From a virus, in IMG/VR virus record IMGVR_UViG_3300028392_000205, positions 1 through 32,022 of that record: a stretch of 32,022 nt of DNA; one strand, given 5' to 3'. The notes beneath the pieces were generated by a model. That model was not told where the DNA came from and did not search any database. It worked only from the letters and a program-made list of their open reading frames with translations. Position 1 is the stretch's first letter, and each line of letters begins with the position of its first letter. The translations under genes and the position numbers were made by a program. Of this stretch, positions 1 to 8,317 are shown one piece after another.

Positions 1-1
1 A

Positions 2-3000
2 AATACTCAATACTATTCTAATTTAACAGTTCCAGGAGGAACTAATTATACAGAGAATGAAATAGCTACACCAGCCATCACTCCTTCTATTACAGGACAT
101 GCTCAGTTTGCTACAGAGAATGGTATAGGATGGTTTAGAAGTGATGATGCTGTTGTTGGAGCTATTGTTAAATATGATCCAGATCCTATTGCACCTTCAA
201 CTTATTCAGAAGGAGGAAAAAGAGTCAATACTCGTAGAATACTAGAACTACAATCTGATCTTTTTCAGAAGGGTAGAGATAAAAAAGATTTAGTAAATAC
301 TATAGAAAAAAATTCAGCAAGTTCTGAAGAAACATTTAAAGATAGTAAAGGTTATACTTATTATTATTCTGAAATAAATAATAATTATTTTAAAGGAATA
401 AGAGGAGAATATATTAATCTTACAAAAGAAGAGTATTTAAGAGCTAAAAAAAATGGAACTGAAATTAAACAAAATCAATTCCTACAACTATTAAATCAAG
501 GATCTAACTGGGTTACATTCTTCATTAAATCTATTGTACAAGATTCAGCTAAGAAAGGATATGAGAAAGTGTTATTTCCTTCTGGTAATACAGCTAGTAA
601 AGTGGAAGGACATACAACATTAGAAGAGTTTAAGAAACAGAAAGAAGATAGGATAAAAAAGCTTGAAAGAATAAAAAAAGAACAAGGAAACATTGTACCA
701 AGTACAGCATTACCAGCACAAACTTTGCCTGGAGGAGGAAGAATTCTTGGTCAAATTGATTTAGAAAATGGAGGTGTTAAAAATACAAACATAGATAATG
801 AAATAGATCAACTTAAACAAGAACTTGAAAGAGTAGATAGAGAAGGGTTTGGTGCTCTTAAACCTATATATAAATTCTATGAAGAGAATGTAGCTAATGT
901 TCTTAAAAAACAAGGATACAATCCTAAGGTGGTTACAGACGAGTATGGCAACACTTGGAATGAAGTTAAAATAGATACTAAAAGAGATATGGGTAAAGTG
1001 TTATTTCAAAAAGATGCTCCTACCAATGTACCAACCATTGAATTAAGAAGTGTTGCTAAAGTGTTAGATAGACTAAAAGAAAAGTTTGGTGTAGATTATG
1101 AATTTGTAAATGAACCTAATGCTGATTGGAAAGGTAAGTTTGAAAATGGTAGAGTGTATATTAACTCTGCTAAAAACATAACAGCTGACACTCCTTTCCA
1201 TGAATACTTTCACCCTTTTATATCTGCTCTTAAAAAAGATAATAAAAGTCTTTACAATAAGCTTATAAATGAACTTCAATCTGTACAAGAAGGATTAGAT
1301 GAAATAGAAAGTATTAAAACATCACCGGGGTATTCTACTCTATCTGAAGAAGAAGTGTTGGACGAAGCTCTTGTTAGTTATCTAGGTAAGTTATCTTCTA
1401 AAACTTTGACTGATACAGGGGATGTAGTGGAAAGTAAAACAGAAAGAGTTAGACAATCTATCCTATCTCAGTTTACAAACTGGTTTCGTAGAACTTTAAA
1501 TAAATTACTTGGTATAAAAGTTAAAGATTTACAACTTAATTATAATCTTCAAGATCTAGCTGATATGGTGTCAATGTCAGATACAAAAATAAATCTTGGA
1601 GAACTTCCTATAGAACAAAATGCTCAGTATCAATTAGATGAAAAGACAAGAGGATTTAAACAAAGGATGAAGCAGGTTGCAAATGACATTCAGAATAAAG
1701 TTATTGATGACCTGCTCTTTGAAGCTAAGCCGGGTGAGGAAGATCTTGGTAAAGTAATACTTGAAGAAGAGAATCATATATACATGCACACTAAGACAGG
1801 GCAGATATATAAATCTACTACCACTGCTATCAAGGGTGAGCTAAAAGATCCTGAAGGATTATTCGAACTTAATAGACTTTTTGGTAAAAACTTTGATATA
1901 ACTTTACAAGACATTATAGAAGGTAAAACATTTGATCAAGCTAAGGCTAACATGACAGGTGTTGTATCAGAAGACATATCTAGAAGAGCATATGATGCAC
2001 TGCAGGGATATATTATAGGATTAACAGCAGATGGTTCTATTATACTTCCTCAGATTATACTTGCTGACCCACAATCTGGAATAGCTGGTTCACTGGATAT
2101 ATTCATTATTAAACCTAATGGAGATATATTTATTAGTGATTTAAAAGTTTCTAAGAATAGTTTTAAAAGTGATAGATATAGAAATAAAGCTTACGATGTA
2201 GGTGCTGAGGCTGTATTAAAAGGACCACTCACTACACAACAACAACATGGTATTCAGGTGGCTGTTTATAAAAGACTTGCTGAAGTAAATGGGTATCCAG
2301 TAAAAGGAATATCTACATTACATATTTTATTAGATGTAGAAGGAGAAGGTAAGGATCAAAAAGTTGTGCAGTTTCAATGGGAAGGTATTCAGGTTCACCA
2401 ACCTAGTGCCAATGTTAATGAAGTTAATCAAATAGTACCTACTAAAGGAAATAGAAGTAAGATAAAATCATTCAAGAAACTTCTTGGACTGAATAACCCG
2501 GCAGATGCTGAAGACTTTTTAAGTGATTCAGAAGCTCTTCCAGAAGAAGATATTCCAGGAGATCTACTTGATAAACTAAAAGGTACAATACAGAAGTATG
2601 TTACTAAACTAAGACAACGTCAGTTATATTTAGAAAATCTTACAAAGTCTGCAAGATTTGAAGCATTCACTGAAGAAAGTAAGGAACAAACTATTGATAA
2701 AATATCAGAGCTATTAACAGCAATAGAAACAAAAGATCTTGGTAGACCGGATGTTTCATTTGGTAGACTTTTAAACTATACTAAAGATAGTCTTACTAAC
2801 ATGTATAAGTATATCACAGACCCTACCAAGGTGGGCAATGATGGATATATAGATATAGTATTAGAAGCTGAGAAGTTTGTTGATTCTTATGATGGGCTGG
2901 CTAGTATCCCAGAACTAGGACTAGGCAGTCAGGAACAATATAAACTAATGAGAGATGTACAAAGTCTTCTTAATGCTGTAAAGCAAGAAATAAATCCTGC

Positions 3001-5887
3001 TTTAGAAGCTTATGTTAAAGACTTAATTAAGAAAAAATCTAATCAACCTATTACAGAAGCTGAGATAGATGCTATTCTTAAAGAAGGTTTTGATATCAGT
3101 GGTGATCAATATGCTTTAGGTGATTTACAAAACAGTAAAGAAAAACTTCTTGCTATTGCTGCTAACTTATATACAGAAGCTGACCAAAAAGCTAAAAATA
3201 GAACAGATGAATTTATTATCAGAGCTAAAACTCTTGGTAATAAATTAGCTAATGCTTTAGGAGTAAGTAAAATAGACTTCTCTTTTATGCTTAACTATGA
3301 TGCTGATGGAAATTTTTCAGGACGTTATTTACAAGCTATTGGTCAAAAGTATTATGATCTTAAAAGTAAAATATATGGTCTTCTTAAAGATGAGAATGGA
3401 GATCAACTTGAGTATATTCCTATAGCTAATTTAGAAGATGCAAGTGCTGAAGACATACTTCATAACATTGACCTTCAAAAGAAAAAAGAAAAAGTTAGAC
3501 AGTTTAGAGAAGCTGAAACTCTTGATGAAAATAATCAAATAGTTAGTGGTGAGTATCATAGACTATCTTCAGAGTTTATCAATGAAAGAGCTAAATATGA
3601 AATTCCACATCCTGCTTCTTTAAGAAAAGGTTTTCTTAGTTGGATTAAAAAACCCACAGTGAGTGATGAAGATTATAGAAAATATAAAAACAAATACTAT
3701 GATCGTAATGAATATTTAGGAGCAGTGTTTGAAAAAGATGGTTCTTATAGTGGTAAGACAGAAGAAAGAACAGCTTGGTTTCCTAAAGGTAAGTATGTAG
3801 AAATTAAAGAGCTTAGTTCCACTGGAGAAGACATGAGAGATTCTAGATATGTTAAACTTAACAATCCACAGAATGATGCTGAAAGAGTTCAGTTAGAATT
3901 TTATAAATTCTTTGATAAAGAAATGAGAGGCACTCTTGAAAAGTTAACTATATCAGAACAAGTAAGAATGTTAGGTAAAGTGGCTAGAGTGAAAGATAAT
4001 TATCTTAATGCTGCTAAACGTAAAGGAACATCTTACTTTAAGGCTGTAACAAGAAGTGCTCGTGATTGGTTTAGTACAGCTCCTCAGATGCATTCTGTAC
4101 AAAGGCTTACAGATGATGATGGTATTCCTGTAGATAACTTACCTATTCTTTACACAGGGGATGCTAGAAATGAAAAGAAGATTGAAAACATAAAAGAAAA
4201 AATTAAAGATTTAAAAGCTGAGTATATAGTTAAGAAATCTATAGGTACTGAAGAGTATGAGAAAGAACTTAAGAAACTTAACTTGTCTCTTGCTATTGAA
4301 AATGGTAAACTTGAATTTAATGATATTAATGTAGATCTTGTAGAAAACTTAATAGCATTTAGAATGATGGCTGAGAAGTTTGAACAGATGTCAGATATTG
4401 AAAGTAGTTTATTATCTATAGCTAAAATAGTTGAGAAGAAAAAATATTACGTAGCTAATTCTCAAGAAGAAAAATTTGTTAAAAAAGGTACTGAAGGTGA
4501 AGCTGTTATAAAAGGTGAAGGAGAATCTCTTGCATATAAACGTCTTAAGAAATGGTTTAAGATGGTGTACTATAATAATGATGAGTATGATTATAGTACA
4601 GTGGCTCAGGTTGCAAATAAGATTCAAAATTTAACATCTCTTAAGGGACTTGGTTTCAATATATTTGGTGGTATAAATAACTACGTAATGGGTAGAATAA
4701 ATAATGCCATAGAAGCTTATGGTGGTATTTATTATGAAAGAAAAGCTTATTTCAGATCCACTGGTTCTTATAACAAAGAATATATACCAGGGTTAATGAA
4801 AGGAATGGGATCTAAAGATGGAGTGTATAAATTAGATAGACCTAATTCTAAGTATGAGGCTATTGTAAACTATTTTAGAATGGTTCGTAAGTTTCAAGCT
4901 GATGCAGGTAGAGTGGATATAGCTAGTTTTGCTTACATATTTCAAGAAGGTGGTGAGTATAATGTACAGAGTAAAACTGGTGTAGCTGTAACAATGAGTA
5001 GTAAGTTTGAACTTACACACAATCAAACAGGAGAAAAGTTAGCTATATATGATGCTTTTAATTTTGATCCAAATACTGGTGAATTAACTCTTAAACCAGG
5101 ATACGAAATAGATGAAGCTTTTAAAACAAAAGTTACTAACTACATCTATGAAGTGAATAAACAAATACATGGTAACTATGCTTGGGAAGATAGAATGGTT
5201 ATTCAATCTCATTGGTTAGGACAACTTGGTGCTCAGTTCCATAAATTTTTATACCCTGCTATACGTGCAAGATTTCAGAAAAGATATACTAATGAAAACC
5301 TTGGTGAAATAGAAGGACGTTACAGAACATTTTTTAATGTAATGAAATATGTTTATCAAACAGAAGAAGGTTTTTTAGCAAAGGCTACAGGTATGCTGGC
5401 AGTTCTTGTTCCAGGGTCTAAAGCTTATAAAAAAATGAGTGATATGGAAGTGAGAAACATGTATAAAAATATTGCAGAGTTAGGTTTCTTTATGGCTTCA
5501 TTTATAATGGCTGAACTATTTAGCATGCTTGCAGCTGGTATTCCTCCTGATGATGATAAAGTTAAAAAACTGGTCAACTTTATGATCTATCAACAGACTC
5601 GTCAACAACAAGAGATTCAAACATACATTCCTGTAGTTGGTATTAAACAACAATATCAAATGGTTAAAAATCCTATTGCAGGTTTAAGTACTCTTAGAGA
5701 TTATGGTGAGATGATGAGTAGTGTTCTTAGTATTCCGTTCCCTCCTTATGATAAGAACTATTATGAAAGAGGCCCTCATAAAGGAAGTCTTAAAGCTTGG
5801 AAAGAAGCTAAGGATGTTATACCAGCTTTGGGTATGCTCAATAGATGGGAGAGCTTTGAGAATGTTAGAAATTTCTATATCAGATAG
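2..5887 (+). CDS. Giant polyvalent (probably virion-ejected) protein, 5' partial, with metallopeptidase and PD-(D/E)XK nuclease domains
   Basis: The frame is open from base 2 to the TAG at 5885-5887, so 1961 residues are visible and the true start lies off the left edge. The GTG at 569 is internal. Fragment residues about 80-330 match a module common in phage polyvalent proteins: ELQSD (82-86), a segment ending in KGYEKVLFPSG, then YEENVANVLKK and a closing KVLFQ. A zincin-like domain follows, with HEYFH (HExxH, 400-404) and a downstream DEALVSY (Glu455) as likely third ligand. A PD-(D/E)XK-like nuclease core has Asp699 and Asp713-Leu-Lys715, then a Gln-rich helix. The rest is mostly helical and charged, with one hydrophobic stretch near 1824-1850. 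Such proteins are thought to be packaged and injected with phage DNA; that role is inferred here. A terminator overlaps the stop codon. Confidence 0.8.
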   Translation, partial: NTQYYSNLTVPGGTNYTENEIATPAITPSITGHAQFATENGIGWFRSDDAVVGAIVKYDPDPIAPSTYSEGGKRVNTRRILELQSDLFQKGRDKKDLVNTIEKNSASSEETFKDSKGYTYYYSEINNNYFKGIRGEYINLTKEEYLRAKKNGTEIKQNQFLQLLNQGSNWVTFFIKSIVQDSAKKGYEKVLFPSGNTASKVEGHTTLEEFKKQKEDRIKKLERIKKEQGNIVPSTALPAQTLPGGGRILGQIDLENGGVKNTNIDNEIDQLKQELERVDREGFGALKPIYKFYEENVANVLKKQGYNPKVVTDEYGNTWNEVKIDTKRDMGKVLFQKDAPTNVPTIELRSVAKVLDRLKEKFGVDYEFVNEPNADWKGKFENGRVYINSAKNITADTPFHEYFHPFISALKKDNKSLYNKLINELQSVQEGLDEIESIKTSPGYSTLSEEEVLDEALVSYLGKLSSKTLTDTGDVVESKTERVRQSILSQFTNWFRRTLNKLLGIKVKDLQLNYNLQDLADMVSMSDTKINLGELPIEQNAQYQLDEKTRGFKQRMKQVANDIQNKVIDDLLFEAKPGEEDLGKVILEEENHIYMHTKTGQIYKSTTTAIKGELKDPEGLFELNRLFGKNFDITLQDIIEGKTFDQAKANMTGVVSEDISRRAYDALQGYIIGLTADGSIILPQIILADPQSGIAGSLDIFIIKPNGDIFISDLKVSKNSFKSDRYRNKAYDVGAEAVLKGPLTTQQQHGIQVAVYKRLAEVNGYPVKGISTLHILLDVEGEGKDQKVVQFQWEGIQVHQPSANVNEVNQIVPTKGNRSKIKSFKKLLGLNNPADAEDFLSDSEALPEEDIPGDLLDKLKGTIQKYVTKLRQRQLYLENLTKSARFEAFTEESKEQTIDKISELLTAIETKDLGRPDVSFGRLLNYTKDSLTNMYKYITDPTKVGNDGYIDIVLEAEKFVDSYDGLASIPELGLGSQEQYKLMRDVQSLLNAVKQEINPALEAYVKDLIKKKSNQPITEAEIDAILKEGFDISGDQYALGDLQNSKEKLLAIAANLYTEADQKAKNRTDEFIIRAKTLGNKLANALGVSKIDFSFMLNYDADGNFSGRYLQAIGQKYYDLKSKIYGLLKDENGDQLEYIPIANLEDASAEDILHNIDLQKKKEKVRQFREAETLDENNQIVSGEYHRLSSEFINERAKYEIPHPASLRKGFLSWIKKPTVSDEDYRKYKNKYYDRNEYLGAVFEKDGSYSGKTEERTAWFPKGKYVEIKELSSTGEDMRDSRYVKLNNPQNDAERVQLEFYKFFDKEMRGTLEKLTISEQVRMLGKVARVKDNYLNAAKRKGTSYFKAVTRSARDWFSTAPQMHSVQRLTDDDGIPVDNLPILYTGDARNEKKIENIKEKIKDLKAEYIVKKSIGTEEYEKELKKLNLSLAIENGKLEFNDINVDLVENLIAFRMMAEKFEQMSDIESSLLSIAKIVEKKKYYVANSQEEKFVKKGTEGEAVIKGEGESLAYKRLKKWFKMVYYNNDEYDYSTVAQVANKIQNLTSLKGLGFNIFGGINNYVMGRINNAIEAYGGIYYERKAYFRSTGSYNKEYIPGLMKGMGSKDGVYKLDRPNSKYEAIVNYFRMVRKFQADAGRVDIASFAYIFQEGGEYNVQSKTGVAVTMSSKFELTHNQTGEKLAIYDAFNFDPNTGELTLKPGYEIDEAFKTKVTNYIYEVNKQIHGNYAWEDRMVIQSHWLGQLGAQFHKFLYPAIRARFQKRYTNENLGEIEGRYRTFFNVMKYVYQTEEGFLAKATGMLAVLVPGSKAYKKMSDMEVRNMYKNIAELGFFMASFIMAELFSMLAAGIPPDDDKVKKLVNFMIYQQTRQQQEIQTYIPVVGIKQQYQMVKNPIAGLSTLRDYGEMMSSVLSIPFPPYDKNYYERGPHKGSLKAWKEAKDVIPALGMLNRWESFENVRNFYIR

Positions 5888-5920
5888 TAAAAGAGGGATT
5901 AATTTCCCTCTTTTACTTTT
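5887..5920. terminator. Intrinsic terminator between convergent genes
   Basis: A perfect 12-bp stem (5887-5898 with 5905-5916) and a 6-base loop TTAATT are followed by TTTT on the + strand. The stem begins at the last base of the giant gene's stop codon. The stop codon of the opposing 60-residue gene lies in the loop. The A/T-rich stem ends may let it work in both directions. Confidence 0.85.
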
Positions 5921-6081
5921 GTAATTAACAAGCTTATATTAAAAAAGATAAACCCTAATAATATTTCATGGAAGTCTTTATCTATTCCATCTTGTTCATG
6001 CATAACTCCTTTAGTGTAAGATATACCTAATACACATCTAGAAGGACTTAAAAATTCAAATTCAAAATTGCCTTTTATCAT
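5899..6081 (-). CDS. Small conserved phage protein with hydrophobic C-terminal half
   Basis: This encodes 60 residues from an ATG that follows the stop codon of the upstream cREC-fusion gene by 5 bases, so it is probably the last gene of that transcript. The N-terminal part is polar (SPSRCVLGISYTKG, MHEQDG). The C-terminal part, LLGFIFFNISLLI, could be one membrane-spanning segment. Its end lies inside the convergent terminator loop. I do not recognise a function. Position and spacing support a real gene more than the composition does. Confidence 0.55.
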   Translation of the reverse strand: MIKGNFEFEFLSPSRCVLGISYTKGVMHEQDGIDKDFHEILLGFIFFNISLLITKVKEGN

Positions 6082-6086
6082 AATTG

Positions 6087-6614
6087 TTATTTTTTAATTT
6101 CAAATGGATGTTTCATTAAGAAACAATCCTGTTCCTGTCCCATGTGTTTTTTAAACCCATTGAGAAAGTCTTGAATGTTCTTAGCACCCACAGGATTATG
6201 TGAGTGTACACAACATTGTTTTAAATCTAATTTCATTTTCTGGCAATACTCTACTAAGAAGTTAGCACAGTCTACACCAGTCTTTTCTTTATAAGACTCA
6301 TAGTTAGGATGTTGATACCCCTGTTGTGCCACTTGGTTAAAATAGTCATTACTATGCTCATCTGCTAAGTCATGATCAAAAGATACTAAGTCTGGTACAC
6401 CATTCTCAATTATCCATTTTTCAAACTCATCGTAGTTTCTAACTACCTTCCATGGGTGATACCCACGTATAGTTTCTATAGGTGTTCTTACATCGTCTAA
6501 ATAGAGTGCTGTTTTTAATTTATTCTTTTCCATATAAGGACAATTTTTACAACCATTATGACAGCAGAAACCTCTATTGAGTAAGAAGTCTCTGCTTAAT
6601 GGTGTTGGTTTCAT
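6087..6614 (-). CDS. DUF5522-like Cys-rich motif fused to a cyclic-phosphate-processing receiver (cREC-like) domain
   Basis: This 175-residue protein has two parts. Residues 7-27 carry RGFCCHNGCKNCPY, a CC-x3-C-x2-C pattern (Cys17, 18, 22, 25) like the DUF5522 motif seen in short Bacteroidota proteins, probably metal-binding. Residues 36-155 look like the cREC family: LYLDDVRTP (Asp40, Asp41), SFDHDLADEH (Asp80, His81, Asp82), GVDCANFL, and VHSHNPVGAKNI (His137, His139, Asn140). That family is predicted to process cyclic phosphates, often in RNA repair or signalling; activity here is inferred. Its ATG overlaps the TGA of the dNMP kinase gene by 4 bases (ATGA), implying coupled translation. 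A C-terminal tail (about 156-175) has no recognised domain. No RNA ligase or polynucleotide kinase is visible nearby. Confidence 0.7.
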   Translation of the reverse strand: MKPTPLSRDFLLNRGFCCHNGCKNCPYMEKNKLKTALYLDDVRTPIETIRGYHPWKVVRNYDEFEKWIIENGVPDLVSFDHDLADEHSNDYFNQVAQQGYQHPNYESYKEKTGVDCANFLVEYCQKMKLDLKQCCVHSHNPVGAKNIQDFLNGFKKHMGQEQDCFLMKHPFEIKK

Positions 6615-7318
6615 AATAATTTGGCATGTTTTAAAATATCTTGAACAGCTTCTTTTAGTTCAAATATACCGGATACATTAGCTATCTTATAGTCAAAATT
6701 CCAACCATCAAGTCCTATTTCAGAAGGATGATCATTAATAGGTTTAACACCTGGTTTATCTATACGAATGATTATTCCTCCTTTATCTTTGATAGCTTTA
6801 GCTTCATTAGGAAATCTAGTGTCAGTGATAACCCAATTAGGCATTATTTCAGCTTCTGTTAATGAATCAAAGTCCAATGGTTGATAATCAGCCATAAGAG
6901 CATTCACCCATACATTATCATGTAATCCCATTCTAAGAGCATCTGTACCAAGCTTCTGTAGAAAGTCTCTTACAGACATTAAACTATTAAATTGAACATC
7001 TTCAAATACAGGTATATTGTTTAATGGGTTATGTTCAACTGTTCCCCATTCAGGACCTAATAAAGTTTTTTTAAATTCTTGGTCTTCAAACTTTTCTATA
7101 TCTATACCTGTAAGATGAGAAGCTATATCTTTAAGCTTACCTGCAAACTTTCTTATTTCCCAACTAGACTGGTCTTCTAACCACCATTCATGATCCTTAT
7201 AATCTTTACATACATCTTCTATGGTTAATTCACCTTTGTTAGTACAATTTAAATACTGTATAATCATTCCTACAGTGTCTTTACCAGATCCAGAGTATCC
7301 TGAAATTCCGATTATCAT
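6611..7318 (-). CDS. Deoxynucleoside monophosphate kinase-like protein
   Basis: At 235 residues this resembles phage dNMP kinases, which phosphorylate dNMPs to feed DNA synthesis. The N-terminus has a P-loop, GYSGSGKDT (residues 7-15). Further along are the family-like segments RDFLQKLGTDALR, VWVNAL, WVITDTRFPNEAKAI and a GGIIIRIDKPG strand, followed by HPSEIGLDG. The Arg in DTRFPNE is typical of this family. The start ATG overlaps the stop of a 29-codon ORF, and its own stop overlaps the next gene, so it sits in a coupled string. General P-loop kinase is certain; dNMP kinase as the substrate class is likely. Confidence 0.82.
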   Translation of the reverse strand: MIIGISGYSGSGKDTVGMIIQYLNCTNKGELTIEDVCKDYKDHEWWLEDQSSWEIRKFAGKLKDIASHLTGIDIEKFEDQEFKKTLLGPEWGTVEHNPLNNIPVFEDVQFNSLMSVRDFLQKLGTDALRMGLHDNVWVNALMADYQPLDFDSLTEAEIMPNWVITDTRFPNEAKAIKDKGGIIIRIDKPGVKPINDHPSEIGLDGWNFDYKIANVSGIFELKEAVQDILKHAKLL

Positions 7319-7404
7319 TTTATAGATTTTTTAGTTATTGACAAAATTACTAACCAGATGTGATATATCCATCCTTTTAGTGTGTTTTTTCTTTTGTATT
7401 CCAT
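7315..7404 (-). CDS. 29-residue membrane-prone peptide coupled to the dNMP kinase gene
   Basis: The ORF begins with MEYKRKNTLKG and continues WIYHIWLVILSITKKSIK, a short hydrophobic helix flanked by lysines. Its ATG lies 3 bases past the T-tract of the terminator behind the DUF932-like gene. Its TGA overlaps the kinase ATG in an ATGA. That arrangement suggests either a small membrane peptide or a leader ORF that couples translation to the kinase. Because it is so short, the case rests on position and overlap. Confidence 0.45.
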   Translation of the reverse strand: MEYKRKNTLKGWIYHIWLVILSITKKSIK

Positions 7405-7407
7405 AAT

Positions 7408-7442
7408 AAAAATGGAGATGACTACATAGTGTAGCCACCTCC
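7408..7442 (-). terminator. Intrinsic terminator after the DUF932-like gene
   Basis: On the minus strand a 13-bp stem (7442-7430 with 7426-7414, two G-U pairs) with a 3-base loop is followed by TTTTT. It lies 15 bases past the stop codon of the 283-residue gene and just before the 29-codon ORF. Confidence 0.85.
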
Positions 7443-7456
7443 TGTTGGTTTTTGGG

Positions 7457-8308
7457 TTAGAGAAAATTTACTCCATATGCATTCATATCTACATCATAGT
7501 CAGAACCTGCTGGGCTAACAATAAGATTTTCTCTTACATCATCTTCATCTTCCTCATCTATAGGATCAACTAGTTGGTTAGTGGTAGTAACCAACTGACC
7601 AAATTCATTAACAAAATATCCATGTACTCTTTGATGATCTTTCATATAACTACTAGGATGAGATTCTTTTAGAGCAAGTGTAATATGATTATACATAGTC
7701 CATGCAGAATTTACATCTGAGTTATAGTTGTGACTTGGTTTATCAAGTTCACGTTTAACTATACCCACTTGTGTAAGAGTGAGAATTTCATCATTAGCAA
7801 ATAGCTCACCTAATATTTTACCTTTATCTCTAGGACTAAGTAGAACATTCTTAAGCATTTGTTTATCTTGTAAAAGTACATCATAGTGTTCTTTAGCATG
7901 AGCTATCTGATGAGTGATTTCATTTATTACATCCTGCAAAGCTGTACCAGAATGTTTCCTGGAATAATTACCCATGTTTCCACTCACTACACCATTCATA
8001 CATATAAACACATACCCACCTACAGCACATTTAAATCTCATAGTTTTGTTGTAACTATTACTCCATGCAAACATCATTCCCATATCAGGATCATTTGCAT
8101 AGTCTAGATGATAAACTCCTTGAGCAATATTACCATCATTGCTCATTCTATATTCTGTTTTATTAATACTAAATCCAGAATTTAATATCTGGTTCTTTGC
8201 ATTGTCTATAACATCACCGTGTGCTACTACGGCATAACGTCCCCCATGATTTGGAAGACTAGCATTTCTTAATTCTTGTTCTGAGTAGAACGGTATTTTA
8301 CTTGGCAT
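7457..8308 (-). CDS. DUF932-like phage/plasmid protein
   Basis: The protein has 283 residues. The central part, with WSNSYNKTMRFKCAVGGYVFICMNGVV around residues 80-108, resembles the DUF932/DUF945 family, where a conserved strand leads to C-x-N-G. Helices follow, including EITHQIAHAKEHYDVLLQDK and a segment with SAWTMYNHIT. The C-terminus is acidic (PIDEEDEDDVREN) and ends DVDMNAYGVNFL. DUF932 proteins are common on phages and plasmids and their role is unknown. It follows the DNA polymerase gene by 9 bases and ends at a strong terminator, so it is probably co-transcribed with polymerase. The family match is moderate. Confidence 0.6.
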   Translation of the reverse strand: MPSKIPFYSEQELRNASLPNHGGRYAVVAHGDVIDNAKNQILNSGFSINKTEYRMSNDGNIAQGVYHLDYANDPDMGMMFAWSNSYNKTMRFKCAVGGYVFICMNGVVSGNMGNYSRKHSGTALQDVINEITHQIAHAKEHYDVLLQDKQMLKNVLLSPRDKGKILGELFANDEILTLTQVGIVKRELDKPSHNYNSDVNSAWTMYNHITLALKESHPSSYMKDHQRVHGYFVNEFGQLVTTTNQLVDPIDEEDEDDVRENLIVSPAGSDYDVDMNAYGVNFL

Positions 8309-8317
8309 ATTGTTGGT

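Noticed and set aside
569-5887. GTG at 569 as the start of the giant gene
   Set aside because: The frame is open to base 2 and the upstream residues form a recognisable polyvalent-protein module continuous with the rest.
2-5887. Giant protein as a virion RNA polymerase
   Set aside because: I looked for catalytic metal motifs such as DFDGD-like or N4-type signatures and saw none; DADGN near the middle lacks context.
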